In this document: positions 1 through 9,026 of the stretch, one piece after another | Layout of the letters: each line of letters begins with the position of its first letter | Position numbering within the stretch: position 1 is the stretch's first letter | NCBI GenBank assembly: GCA_020072585.1 | Contig: JAIQGL010000010.1 | Span: forward strand, 62,001 to 126,000 | Source: Terriglobia bacterium | Lineage (GTDB): Bacteria; Acidobacteriota; Terriglobia; Terriglobales; Acidobacteriaceae | Direction of reading: 5' to 3' | DNA length: 64,000 bases | The notes under the pieces: model-generated | What the model was told of the DNA's origin: nothing | Seen by the model: the letters and a program-made list of their open reading frames with translations, nothing else | The model's database searches: none | Program-made: the position numbers and the translations under genes

Positions 1-2
1 TC

Positions 3-1022
3 TGTGATGGCCCTTCCGGGCTCTGGAGCCAGTTGCTCTCTCCCACTTTTGGGGCGCCGCTGCTATTTGGGAATTCGCTCGATGCGCCGCGAAAGGCCAG
101 CGAGTTGAGCGTGCATCAACTCATGGCAGACTATGGCTTTCCTTCCGTCGCCCCCCTAGACAGGCTTTATGGAATGGTAGGGACGCGCATCTTTCAATCG
201 CCCTCCCCACGTCTGCATAACTCTGCTTATAAGGCCCTCGACCATCCGGCATTGTTCTTACCCTTCCATTCAGAGAACTTCGAAATATTTTGGAGCGACA
301 TGGTGCAGTCTGGCGCACTTGATGCTCTGGGAATTCCCATTCAGGGGCTTGTGATAGTGTCGCCCCATAAAGAGGCTGCGGTGCCGATCGCAGACTTCAG
401 GAGTTCCAGTGTTAGCAAAGCGGGATCGAGCAATGTGTTTGCCTGCCGTAATGGCAGATGGAAAGCGGAAACTACCGACCCAGAGAGCATCGCGGCAATC
501 AGGCATCTTTGTCCGGTAAAGGCCGCGGTGATTGGTTGTGGTGGTGCCGGAAGGGCGATTGCTGCTGCCTTGCAGCAGACAGGCTCGGAGGTCACACTAG
601 TCAATCGCGGCCTGCGGCGCGGGGAGTATGCTATGCAGCTCCTGGGATTGCCCCTTGTCCCTCTCTCTGAATTTCGCGCTGGGGGTTTCGACGTAATTGT
701 CAATGCCACGCCTGTAGGCAAAGACAATGATGGATTTCCTTTCATTATCGACAGCCTTGAGGACCAGACCGTGATCATTGATCTTGCTTACAGTTCACAG
801 CCCACCCCACTTGTATCCGCAGTTTTGGAGCGTGGCGGCACTGCCATTGATGGACACGACGTTCTGCTAGTGCAAGTTCGAAAACAATTTCACCTAATGA
901 CCGGATTAGAAATGCCGGACGGCATTTCACGGGAAACCGTTCTGAGCAACACAGCTTACATGCCGCGAACAGCATTCGGGCCGGCGCACGGGCCGACAGG
1001 TACTTATGAATATTCCGCCTGA
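3..1022 (+). CDS. aroE: AroD-AroE fusion, 3' part (shikimate dehydrogenase domain), cut by window edge
   Basis: Shikimate dehydrogenase reduces 3-dehydroshikimate to shikimate with NADPH in the cytoplasm. The frame is open from base 3, so the TTG at 33 is probably not the true start. Residues before the AroE domain (GPSGLWSQLL, FGAPLLFG, then SELSVHQLMADYGFP) look like the tail of a type I dehydroquinase and a linker, as in fused AroDE proteins. The AroE part shows a substrate-domain start (MVGTRIFQSPSPRLHN), the catalytic lysine in SPHKEAA, a TTD near the conserved Asp, the NADP-binding glycines in VIGCGGAGRAIA, VNATPVG, and a C-terminal QVRKQF where family members have a conserved Gln. The stop overlaps the longest reading of the next gene. 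The fusion is inferred because most of the AroD half lies outside the window. Confidence 0.85.
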   Translation, partial: CDGPSGLWSQLLSPTFGAPLLFGNSLDAPRKASELSVHQLMADYGFPSVAPLDRLYGMVGTRIFQSPSPRLHNSAYKALDHPALFLPFHSENFEIFWSDMVQSGALDALGIPIQGLVIVSPHKEAAVPIADFRSSSVSKAGSSNVFACRNGRWKAETTDPESIAAIRHLCPVKAAVIGCGGAGRAIAAALQQTGSEVTLVNRGLRRGEYAMQLLGLPLVPLSEFRAGGFDVIVNATPVGKDNDGFPFIIDSLEDQTVIIDLAYSSQPTPLVSAVLERGGTAIDGHDVLLVQVRKQFHLMTGLEMPDGISRETVLSNTAYMPRTAFGPAHGPTGTYEYSA

Positions 1023-1047
1023 TCAAGAGAAGTCACGGAGCTTAGGG

Positions 1048-2256
1048 ATGGAAATGGACTCCACGATTGCCACATTGAACTCGCATCAGTTGGAACTCGT
1101 TACACGCGCGCGTAGTCTGGCCGAGCAGAAGTTCGCGTCCCGAGCGCCCCATTACGATCGCGAAGCAATCTTCCCTGCTGAAGACTTTGTCGACCTCCAT
1201 CACGAAGGGCTGCTCGGCACCGCGGTGCCTGCGACGTTCGGCGGATTAGGGTTAGGACCATACCGGGGAGATGTAATGCCGCTATGGCTGATGACAAAGG
1301 AATTCGCCAAAGCGGACCTCTCTCTGGCCAGGTGCTGGGAAGGCCATTGCAATTCCATGGTTTTGATTGATGGTATGGGAACGGAGGCACAAAAAAAACG
1401 GTGGTTCTCGCGTGTAGTCAATCAAGGCGAGACTTGGGTGGCATGGAGTGGCGAGCCGCAGTCTCGCGCAACGTCAGAAAAGGTAGCATTCGGAACCACA
1501 ACAACAAGAGTGCACGGCGGCTACGTGGTAAATGGCAACAAGGCATTCGCCACTAGTGCTGGTGGAGCGCACTGGGCCATCCTGCTCGTCAGCACCGCGG
1601 GCCCCGGCGGTGCAAGACATATGGGAGGCAGTCCGGAATCGCTGCTGTTGCTTGCCTGCGACCTTTCTCATCCATCCATCCAGGTGGATCCTTCGTGGTG
1701 GGACCCGATTGGTATGAGAGGCACGGCAAGTCATGTGGTCAAGTTCGACCATACGTTTATTCCAGATGAAAACATCATCGGGAGCCCGGGCCAATATCTG
1801 GCAGAGGGTTGGCAGACATGCTTCATTCCTCATTACGCAGCCACATTTCTTGGTGCAGCGGAAAAAGCTTACGAGTTCGCGCTTAACTATGTGAGATCGC
1901 AAAACAAAATGGCCGACCCTTACATTCAACATCACATTGGGCAGAGCGCAATTAATGTGGAAACCGGATACCTCTGGTTGCATCATGTCGCGAAGATGTG
2001 GGAAACAGGCAGACATGACCAAGCCCAGCTCGCGGGCAGCCGTGCGCGTCACGTGATGGAGTACCTGGCGGAGGACACGGTCAAGCGGAGCATCCGGGCA
2101 TGTGGCGCACGCAGCTTAAATCGCCCCAGCCCGCTGGAACGAATCTACCGTGATCTCTCACTCTATGTTCGTCACGATAACGACGACCATCTGTTGGCGA
2201 CAATTGGAAAGTCCTTGATGGGGCAGCAACACGATCCGTCTTTTTTTAAACCCTGA
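1048..2256 (+). CDS. Acyl-CoA dehydrogenase-fold flavoprotein (DszC/SfnC-like group possible)
   Basis: A protein of about 402 residues with the acyl-CoA dehydrogenase fold: an N-terminal helical domain with GLLGTAVPATFGGLG, a middle beta domain with VAWSGEPQ and GGYVVNGNKAFATSAGGA, and a C-terminal helical domain ending RHDNDDHLLATIGKSL. That C-terminal motif is more typical of the flavin monooxygenase-like members (DszC, SfnC and related) than of true acyl-CoA dehydrogenases. The reaction is not determined. An ATG at 1006 extends the frame by 14 codons and overlaps aroE; I prefer the ATG at 1048 because ACGGAG stands a few bases upstream. It is followed by an oxyanion-type ABC transporter, which could fit a role in organosulfur or cofactor metabolism, but that is inference. 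Confidence 0.8.
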   Translation: MEMDSTIATLNSHQLELVTRARSLAEQKFASRAPHYDREAIFPAEDFVDLHHEGLLGTAVPATFGGLGLGPYRGDVMPLWLMTKEFAKADLSLARCWEGHCNSMVLIDGMGTEAQKKRWFSRVVNQGETWVAWSGEPQSRATSEKVAFGTTTTRVHGGYVVNGNKAFATSAGGAHWAILLVSTAGPGGARHMGGSPESLLLLACDLSHPSIQVDPSWWDPIGMRGTASHVVKFDHTFIPDENIIGSPGQYLAEGWQTCFIPHYAATFLGAAEKAYEFALNYVRSQNKMADPYIQHHIGQSAINVETGYLWLHHVAKMWETGRHDQAQLAGSRARHVMEYLAEDTVKRSIRACGARSLNRPSPLERIYRDLSLYVRHDNDDHLLATIGKSLMGQQHDPSFFKP

Positions 2257-2304
2257 ATCGTAATGCGTGTTGAAGAAAGAGCGCTCATTGGCGGAAAACA
2301 CAAA

Positions 2305-3291
2305 ATGCACATTACCTGGCTAAAAAAGAGTATCTGGGTCGCATGCTTAATATCCCTCAGCACTCCTTCTCTGGCATGCGGTTCCAACCAGCAAGCGGAC
2401 AGAACTGTTTCCGTGCTCTATGCGGGGTCACTTGCGACGGTCATGGAAAACGGGATCGGTCCGGCTTTTGAGAAGGACTCAGGATACAGATACCAGGGAG
2501 AAGCTCAAGGCTCGTTGGGAGCTGCGCAGTTGATCCGGAACCACATGCGCATGCCCGATGTCTTTATTAGCGCAGATCCATTGGTCAACGTAAATCTGTT
2601 AATGGGGCCGCAGAACGGCAATCTGGAGCGATGGTTTATTGTTGTAGCCTCTTCTCAATTGGTTATTGCCTACAACCCCCACAGCAAATTCTCTGCAAAA
2701 TTTGAACAAGCCGCGGCAAACAAAATTCCCTGGTATGAAGTGCTGGCAACGCCTGGACTCCGGTTCGGGCGGGGAGACCCCGATGTCGATCCTAAAGGTT
2801 ATCGCACCCTTTTTATGTTTGAGCTGGCCGCCCAACACTACCACAGGCAAGACATACTCAAGTTACTGGGAGGCCCCTTGAATCCCGCCCAGGTATTTCC
2901 AGAAGTTGTGCTTTTGGCGCGCCTTGAGTCCGGCCAGTTTGACGCAGGGATCTTCTATAAGCACGAAATTATTCCCCGCCATCTGCCGTATATCAGCCTG
3001 CCCGCGGAAATCAACCTGGGAAATCCTCGCCACTCAGATTTTTATGCCCGGGAATCCTATACAACAACGTCGGGACAAAAGATCTCAGGCGCTCCCATCC
3101 TGTTCACTATAAGCATCCCGGAGTCAGCCCGCCATCATGATGCTGCTCTTGCATTTGTACGGTTCGTTCTTACTTCCGGCAAACTCCTGCAACAGTTTGG
3201 ATTTGGAGAAGGAGAGCATAGCTCAGGTGGAGATCGCACACAGATTCCGCTCCCTCTCCGGAATCTGGTTACAGGAGATTTTCAGCCATGA
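2305..3291 (+). CDS. Extracellular oxyanion-binding protein of ABC transporter (ModA/WtpA-like)
   Basis: Periplasmic substrate-binding component, likely for molybdate or tungstate. The N terminus MHITWLKKSIWVACLIS is a signal sequence, with a Cys after SLA (SLACGS) that could be a lipoprotein box. The mature protein begins with SVLYAGSL, the usual first strand of this family, and has the paired motifs GSLGAAQLIR and DVFISADP. The ATG at 2305 is chosen over 2263 because a GGCGGA stands upstream and the signal peptide then starts cleanly. The 3' end overlaps the permease start by 4 bases (ATGA), so translation is probably coupled. Substrate could also be sulfate or another oxyanion. Confidence 0.82.
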   Translation: MHITWLKKSIWVACLISLSTPSLACGSNQQADRTVSVLYAGSLATVMENGIGPAFEKDSGYRYQGEAQGSLGAAQLIRNHMRMPDVFISADPLVNVNLLMGPQNGNLERWFIVVASSQLVIAYNPHSKFSAKFEQAAANKIPWYEVLATPGLRFGRGDPDVDPKGYRTLFMFELAAQHYHRQDILKLLGGPLNPAQVFPEVVLLARLESGQFDAGIFYKHEIIPRHLPYISLPAEINLGNPRHSDFYARESYTTTSGQKISGAPILFTISIPESARHHDAALAFVRFVLTSGKLLQQFGFGEGEHSSGGDRTQIPLPLRNLVTGDFQP

Positions 3292-4115
3292 GCTACCGTG
3301 TAAAACCGACATTTCTGTTGTTTGGAGTGCTGGGCAGTCTTCTTCTGATTGAGCTCGTTTTACCTATTGCAAGTTTGTTCATTGATGCTGACTGGGCAAA
3401 TTGGATTTCGGCATTAAAACAATCGGATGCCCGTCAGGCACTGGTGGTATCACTGGAGACCTCTGCAATTTCCATGGTGGCAATGATTCTTTTCGGTGTG
3501 CCGCTCGGATATCTGCTGGCCCGGGCCAACCTGCCGCTCAAACGTTTCTGGATCAGCCTTGTATTTCTTCCAATGGTTGTTCCTGACCTGGCTGCTGGCA
3601 TCTTATTGCTGAAAGCGTTTGGCCCGTATGGCTTGATCGGCCAGCCGCTCGATGCCAGAGGCATGCCTTTGACCAATAACCTGGCTGGCATCATTTTGGC
3701 TCAGCTCTTTGTGGCTGCGCCGTTCGTAATTATCTCCTCGCTCGCAGGTTTTGCCAGTGTGGATCCGAAGTTAGAATTGGCCGCGGCTACGTTGGGTGAT
3801 TCGCGTTGGCATATCTTTCGCAGAATTGCCCTGCCCCTGGCATGGCCAGGAATTGCCGCGGGGCTTACCTTGGCATGGATCCGCGCCATCGGTGAGTTTG
3901 GTTCTACTCTCATCGTGGCTTATAGCCCGCATTCTCTGCCAGTCTATATGTGGATAAAGTTTGAATCTGATGGATTGTCTGGAGCACTACCGGCGGCGTT
4001 CTGCCTGGTGTCGCTGGCGACCGGCGCAGTTGTAGCCTCCATGTTGTTCAGCCAGCTCACCGGCTTTGCAGATGTCGTAACACCTTTCGGTAAGGCCGCG
4101 ACTGCGGAGAGCTAA
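3288..4115 (+). CDS. Molybdate/tungstate-type ABC transporter permease (ModB/WtpB-like)
   Basis: Inner-membrane channel subunit of 275 residues with about six hydrophobic segments: residues 5-25, 55-75, 85-105, 130-150, 185-205 and 235-255 approximately. The permease-ATPase contact loop is visible in ELAAATLGDSRWHIFRRIALP (EAA motif). It overlaps the binding-protein gene by 4 bases and ends 1 base before the ATPase gene, so the three form one transcript. Function follows from the family and neighbours; substrate as for the binding protein. Confidence 0.88.
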   Translation: MSYRVKPTFLLFGVLGSLLLIELVLPIASLFIDADWANWISALKQSDARQALVVSLETSAISMVAMILFGVPLGYLLARANLPLKRFWISLVFLPMVVPDLAAGILLLKAFGPYGLIGQPLDARGMPLTNNLAGIILAQLFVAAPFVIISSLAGFASVDPKLELAAATLGDSRWHIFRRIALPLAWPGIAAGLTLAWIRAIGEFGSTLIVAYSPHSLPVYMWIKFESDGLSGALPAAFCLVSLATGAVVASMLFSQLTGFADVVTPFGKAATAES

Positions 4116-4116
4116 T

Positions 4117-5754
4117 ATGCGTCTTGCTGCCACTCCCTTGCCCCACACCACTCCCGAGCCATCTTTGTATGTTGCCGTGCAAAAAAACTATTTCTCAAGT
4201 ACGAATGCGCGATTCCAACTGGATGTGACGTTCACTGCTCAGCCAGGCGTCACCATTCTGCTTGGACACTCCGGCGCGGGCAAAACCACTTTGCTGCGCT
4301 CCATTGCAGGCCTTTGCAATCCACAAAGAGGCCGCATTGTGAGCGGGGAGAAGGTGCTGTTCGACAGCGAGAAGAAGATCATAATTGAACCCTCCAAGCG
4401 ACACGTGGGGTTTGTATTCCAGGACTTGGCACTGTTTCCGCATCTGACTGTCGAGGAGAATGTGGCCTATGGTTTGAGAAAGTTGCAAGCTAAGGACCGC
4501 GATCAGAAGGTCCGGGAGATTCTTGAATCTTTTCAAATCACGAGTTTGTGCAGGCGTGTGCCTCGTGAAATCTCAGGTGGTGAGCAGCAAAGGGTCGCTT
4601 TGGCACGTTCGCTAGTCATGGAACCTTCAGTGTTGCTGCTAGATGAACCTCTATCCTCGCTGGACGCCCACACTAAGGCAGGAATCATTGACGATCTTCG
4701 TGCCTGGAATGACACGCACAGAATTCCGATGCTGTATGTCACACACAACCACGAGGAAGTTTTTGCTCTTGGCGAACGGGTCATCTCGCTTGAAAAAGGA
4801 AGGATTACGGCGGAGGGCTCGCCAGTGGAAATGGTGGCCGCGCCGTACAGGCATTCAATGGCGCAAATTCAAGGCTTTGAAAATCTGTTTGAGGCTGTGA
4901 TGAGTAACGTCCGAGAAAGCCAGGGTACAATGACTTGCCGGCTGTTGGGATCTCCAATTGAAATCCGGATGCCGTCTACACGAGTCGCTCCGAGTGTGCC
5001 GACTCACCTTGGGATTCGATCCGATGAAATTCTGCTAGCTACAAGCAAGCCTGCCGTTCTCCATTGCAACGTTATTCACGGGCGGATTCAGCAGATTGAT
5101 CATATAGGACGCAGGGTTGAGTTATGGATCGATTCGGGCCTGACATTCCGCGTAAATCTGAATGAAGAGGTACCCAAAACATTTCAATTGCGTAGTGGCG
5201 ATGATGTTTGGATGATCATTCGTCCACAAGCCTGCCATTTGATTCGAACCAAGAGATTGCGCGCCCTGCAACGTTTATTCGTCTTCATCTGCAGCCGGAA
5301 CACAAGCCGCTCTCCCATAGCCCAGGCACTCTGCAATGATGAGGTTGCCCGGCGATTGCGAGTACCGCAATACGCCTTGGGCAACAGGGGATTTCGTGCT
5401 GTCAGCGCCGGCCTGAATGCCAACCCCGGCGACTCAATGGCAATCGAAGCCCAGGAAGCCCTGCATAGACTCAATGTACCGATTCCCGCTCATCGATCGC
5501 AAAACTTTACGACTGAATTGGCCGCTAGGGCAGAATTAATTTTCTGTATGACCCAAGCACAGCGGCAGACGGCAATAAAAATGTTTCCAGAAGTGGCACC
5601 GAAGGTAGTTTGCCTTCGGCCCGGCCTGGATTTGGAAGACCCGCATAATGCCGGTACAGAAGACTTTATCCAGTTAGCCAGGTGCATGCAGGGTCTCATC
5701 CGGGACCTTATCGATCAACTCGTAATTCCGCTAGACACTCCAGAATCTGCCTGA
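4117..5754 (+). CDS. ABC transporter ATPase (ModC-like) fused to low-molecular-weight protein phosphatase domain
   Basis: A 545-residue fusion. Residues 1-240 are an ABC ATPase with Walker A GHSGAGKT (50-57), Q-loop (FQDL), signature ISGGEQQRVALARS (152-165), Walker B VLLLDEP (172-178) and the switch His in YVTHNHEE. Residues about 290-375 look like a TOBE/MOP regulatory domain, usual for oxyanion importers. Residues about 385-535 form a low-molecular-weight tyrosine/arginine phosphatase or ArsC-type arsenate reductase domain: the CX5R loop CSRNTSR (392-398), SAGLNANPG, AHRSQNFT, ELIFCMT, and a late Asp in LEDPH that can be the general acid. The frame is continuous with no linker stop. The fusion is unusual; a link between oxyanion uptake and a phosphatase or reductase domain is suggested but not shown. 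Confidence 0.88.
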   Translation: MRLAATPLPHTTPEPSLYVAVQKNYFSSTNARFQLDVTFTAQPGVTILLGHSGAGKTTLLRSIAGLCNPQRGRIVSGEKVLFDSEKKIIIEPSKRHVGFVFQDLALFPHLTVEENVAYGLRKLQAKDRDQKVREILESFQITSLCRRVPREISGGEQQRVALARSLVMEPSVLLLDEPLSSLDAHTKAGIIDDLRAWNDTHRIPMLYVTHNHEEVFALGERVISLEKGRITAEGSPVEMVAAPYRHSMAQIQGFENLFEAVMSNVRESQGTMTCRLLGSPIEIRMPSTRVAPSVPTHLGIRSDEILLATSKPAVLHCNVIHGRIQQIDHIGRRVELWIDSGLTFRVNLNEEVPKTFQLRSGDDVWMIIRPQACHLIRTKRLRALQRLFVFICSRNTSRSPIAQALCNDEVARRLRVPQYALGNRGFRAVSAGLNANPGDSMAIEAQEALHRLNVPIPAHRSQNFTTELAARAELIFCMTQAQRQTAIKMFPEVAPKVVCLRPGLDLEDPHNAGTEDFIQLARCMQGLIRDLIDQLVIPLDTPESA

Positions 5755-5773
5755 GATTGACTAGGTTCACTGT

Positions 5774-5790
5774 TATGCCTCGCCAAAATT
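5774..5790 (+). repeat. IS-B left terminal repeat, isolated
   Basis: Seventeen bases matching the left end of the complete IS-B copy at 36164 (core CTCGCCAAAATT). It is joined a few bases later to the interior of an IS-A transposase, so this is a scar of rearrangement between two elements. Confidence 0.5.
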
Positions 5791-5792
5791 CA

Positions 5793-6672
5793 AACCTGAT
5801 TCGAAGGATGAGCCTGGCCAATCCTCGCTGGGGTGCACCGAGAATTCATGGCTAACTGCTTAAGCTCGGCATTGATATCGGTGAAACCACAAGTATCCAA
5901 ATATATGGTCCGTCCGCGCAGACCACCTTCACAAACATGGAAAACATTCCTGAATAACCACATGCAGGACCTGGCTTCAACGGACTTCTTTGTCGTTCCA
6001 ACGGCAGCATTGCGGCTGCTGTTCGTTTTTATTGTGCTCTCGCATGAACGTCGGCGAGTGGTACATTTTGCCGTGACAGCTCACCCAACTGCCGAGTGGA
6101 CAGCGCAACAACTCATCGATATTTTCCCTTGGGATACCACGCCTCGATACTTGCTTCGCGACCGGGACAGAAGTTATGGAGAAGCATTCGAACAAACGAC
6201 TAGAGCAATGGAAATTCAAGAGGTCCTCGCGGCTCCACGCTCGCCTTGGCAGAATGCCTACGTCGAGAGATTGATTTGTTCTATCCGTCGTGAATTGTCT
6301 CGACCATGTGCTCGTCTTCAACGAGCGCGGTCTCCGGCGGGTCTTGAAGTCTTATTTGATTATTAGAGAGATCGCGAACTCATCTGGGACTCGAGAAGGA
6401 CACTCCGATTCCTCGCTCCGTCCAACCGCCTTCGCTTGGAAGAGTGATCGAAATACCGCAGGTCGGGGGCTTACACCATCGCTACGAACGACGGGCTGCG
6501 TAAGAAACCCTGATCAATCGCCGCAACCCGGGATACGATCCGGCTCTCGTTCGTCTTCGAGCATCCGCAGACGATCACGTTTCATTGCGGCGCGTGAATC
6601 GCTCAAACTTGTGTTCCAATTTTGGGCATTTCGTAACCCAAATTGGCCCGGATGGAGTTTTCGATAGGGACA
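5793..6672 (+). mobile_element. IS-A remnant: 5'-deleted, frameshifted integrase-core transposase
   Basis: The translated frames match the IS-A transposase at 35180 closely (SLANPRWGAPRIHG, WKTFLNNHMQDL, STDFFVVPTA, LLRDRD, SPWQNAYVERLI), but the first 100 or so residues are missing. A one-base insertion near 6296 throws the C terminus out of frame; the end, GGLHHRYERRAA, is readable to about 6502. The right end near 6654-6672 is the inverted complement of the IS-A left end at 35104 (TGTCCCTA, two bases, GAAAACTCC). It is inactive. It separates the transporter operon from the dsbA-like fragment. Confidence 0.8.
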
Positions 6673-6674
6673 CC

Positions 6675-7112
6675 CTACGGGATCTCGTGCTGAATGGCCT
6701 TGTTTAAAAGTGCGTAGTTCGCGGCAGAAAAATTATAGATGCGCCTTCCATCGACAAAGATGCTTGGAGTGCCGGTTACGCCTATTTCCTTCCCTAACTG
6801 AATCGAAGCCGCTAATTGATGCTCCACTTCCTGAGTTCCGGCACATCTGGCGATAAGCTCGTCGTCGCCGCCCCGAGACTTTATAAATAATCGGAGCTGG
6901 CTTTCGGCGTTTGGGACATTTATACCATCCTGGTGCGCATAGACTTCGTCCACAAGGGTCCAGAAAAGAGAAGCATTGTTGGCCGCAACACATTCAGCAT
7001 AAACAGCTGCTTTCCTGGCCCATGGGTGTACGTGAAGATTGTGGCATGTTTTATCTCTCCCTTCTAAAAAGACCGCCCCTTCTCCTCCGACCATCTTTTT
7101 CTCTGAACCCAT
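6675..7112 (-). pseudogene. DsbA-like thioredoxin-fold protein, N-terminal part lost
   Basis: From about residue 28 on, the sequence matches DsbA-family oxidoreductases (HPWARKAAVYAECVAANN, then FWTLVDEVYAHQDGI, and the cis-Pro region GVTGTPSIFVDGR). The thioredoxin N-terminal half with the CXXC active site is absent, and the first 27 residues look unrelated. An upstream minus-strand frame to about 7249 might hold a remnant of the signal region in another frame. The gene stops 3 bases from the end of the IS-A remnant. I call it a broken gene; it cannot be a working oxidase without CXXC. Confidence 0.65.
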
Positions 7113-7200
7113 GAGACGAGTGCTTTGAGCGTCAGTGTTTTGACTGGTTCCTGAGCGTTCGTCTCAATCAATGGGACGACGGAAAGGAAAGAAAGAGAAC

Positions 7201-7278
7201 GTGAGAAAGTTGATGTTGCTTTTTCTGTTGCTTGTGACCGCAACTGCATGTGGCCTCAATGAGATCCTGCCGACCTAG
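7201..7278 (+). other. Short lipoprotein-leader ORF, probably a truncated gene
   Basis: A GTG-started frame of 25 codons reads as a basic start, a leucine-rich stretch (LMLLFLLLVTATA) and a Cys, which is a typical lipoprotein signal. It stops 8 residues after the Cys. GGAAAGG lies about 20 bases upstream. It may be the surviving 5' end of a gene removed when the amine oxidase region was rearranged. It could also be chance. Confidence 0.3.
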
Positions 7279-7334
7279 TTTGGCGAACGACAAGACTCGA
7301 TGGTCAACGATCCCCAACGCTCAAGGGATTCGCA

Positions 7335-8711
7335 TCATGCGTGAGCGCCTGACGCACGAGCGATTTCCGAGGCCGCCCGGCTTCCCGACTGCACAGCTCC
7401 TTGCATTGAACTGGGCCAAATGGAAGTATGATCGCCAGCGAAGTGAATCCTCCCCTCCGGCGAGGCAGTATGCTGGACAACAGATTCAAGCTGTCCTGGC
7501 CGGAACCACATGTAAGCACCGAGCGACCAGGGCTCCGCGTCCCAACAGAATTGAGCATATTCTTCCAGGTTTTGGCGAGCACCCGGCACCAACGCTTCAG
7601 TTTGTGACAGCACACGGTCCAGCCTTTCACGGTTCGTCAAGGCTGCCAGCTTTCTGGATTCATCGCCAGCAATGAACGACTCCAGAATTCCCCGCTCACC
7701 GGGTTGATTCATTGTGGTTTCCCGCACGCTTTTGATGGGCAGATCGGTAAGCACAACTTTCGGCAATCCGTTCGTCTTCCAATAGCGTTTACGGGTCTGG
7801 AGAAAGGTGCGCGTCACGGACGTGTATGGGAGTTCACGGATGGCTTTCCGTTTGCCGGCGGAAAATGCCGGTTCCGTCTCGAGCGTCCTCAGAACAGAGA
7901 ATGGAAGCGTACAAATCGCATAATCAGCGTCGATGACGTCGAGTGCGCCAGCGCGCTCAAAAGTTATGGAAATTTTCTCTTGATTCTGGCGTATCTTCCT
8001 GACCGCCGCACCATAGATCAATTGGTTCTGCAAGCGGGACGCAAATGCTTGTGGAAATGCGTCGCTCCCGCCTTGAATGGCGTAGGTTACGGTTTTTCCC
8101 CGTGACAGCATTACTTCCCGCAGCAGATAGGTGGCCGATACCTCCTCGGGACCATCGCCCAGAGTATCGAAATTGCCCAACCGGATAAGGGCAATAGCAT
8201 CTTCCGAAGCTCCTTGCTGGCGCAGAAAATCGGCGAATGTCATTTTGTCAAATTGGTCGAGCAGATGGATGGAGTCAATGTTCTCAACCTGCTGCAACGC
8301 GGAGCCCAGGTATCGCGCGGATAATTTGCCCAGGCCAAGTGCACTCTCATCAGAGCGCAGTCCCAACCCGTCCAGCGATTTGTATATCTGTGCCGCCGGG
8401 AGCGGCATACCTTTCACGTGATAGGTAAGGTCGATGTCCGTGGGAACGAAAGCTTGGAGTGGTATGTCGAAGAGTTTCAAATATTTCAATACGTAGTCAT
8501 GATTGCTCAGGATCCAGGTGGCGCCCGCCTCAGCATACAGGCCATCTGCGAAGTTTCGCAGGGTGTGAACCCGGCCTCCCGGCCGATCACGAGCCTCAAG
8601 CACAATGACCCGATTACCAGCTTCGTGCAATTCGTATGCTGCAGTGAGGCCAGCAAGACCAGCCCCGAGTATAAGAATGGTTCTTTTCGGTGCGCTGACA
8701 TCTGCCGGCAT
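7335..8711 (-). CDS. Flavin-dependent monoamine oxidase-type amine oxidase
   Basis: A 458-residue FAD enzyme that would oxidise an amine or related substrate with release of hydrogen peroxide. The N-terminal dinucleotide fold is clear (ILILGAGLAGLTAAYELHEAG, with the Glu at the end of the second strand in VLEARDRPGGRVHT). The C-terminal FAD motif is HFAGDHTS followed by MQGAVQSGSRAA. There is no signal peptide. Length is normal for the family. It stands alone on the minus strand; the downstream side is the decayed 7.2 kb region. The substrate cannot be told from sequence. Confidence 0.88.
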   Translation of the reverse strand: MPADVSAPKRTILILGAGLAGLTAAYELHEAGNRVIVLEARDRPGGRVHTLRNFADGLYAEAGATWILSNHDYVLKYLKLFDIPLQAFVPTDIDLTYHVKGMPLPAAQIYKSLDGLGLRSDESALGLGKLSARYLGSALQQVENIDSIHLLDQFDKMTFADFLRQQGASEDAIALIRLGNFDTLGDGPEEVSATYLLREVMLSRGKTVTYAIQGGSDAFPQAFASRLQNQLIYGAAVRKIRQNQEKISITFERAGALDVIDADYAICTLPFSVLRTLETEPAFSAGKRKAIRELPYTSVTRTFLQTRKRYWKTNGLPKVVLTDLPIKSVRETTMNQPGERGILESFIAGDESRKLAALTNRERLDRVLSQTEALVPGARQNLEEYAQFCWDAEPWSLGAYMWFRPGQLESVVQHTASPEGRIHFAGDHTSIWPSSMQGAVQSGSRAASEIARASGAHA

Positions 8712-9026
8712 TCTTTCTCCTCCGACACATTCTGACGCGCACTATTCTACCTGAAAATATACCCTGCGCTTGTTTGATGATCTTCCCAATTTGGTTCCGC
8801 TTTTGGGATATCCACAACAAAATTAATTGAATAAAGTACTCCCTCGTCTTTCAGTTCACAATGGCGTTAACTGTTGCGTGCAAGTGGAGATCTAAGCAGC
8901 TCGAATTTTCACAAGTAAGCATGACTACTCTAGCCTATCCGAACAGGCTCACCGGCATGGTTAAGAACTTGTGGACGAGTTTTTGATCCAACGGGATTGT
9001 AGAAGGCAGTGCGCCTAGCAAGTTAT
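8712..9026. other. Intergenic, 315 bases
   Basis: Lies between the amine oxidase start and the end of the FG-GAP gene, both on the minus strand. It should carry the amine oxidase promoter. No RNA gene, repeat or clear hairpin terminator was seen. Confidence 0.5.
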
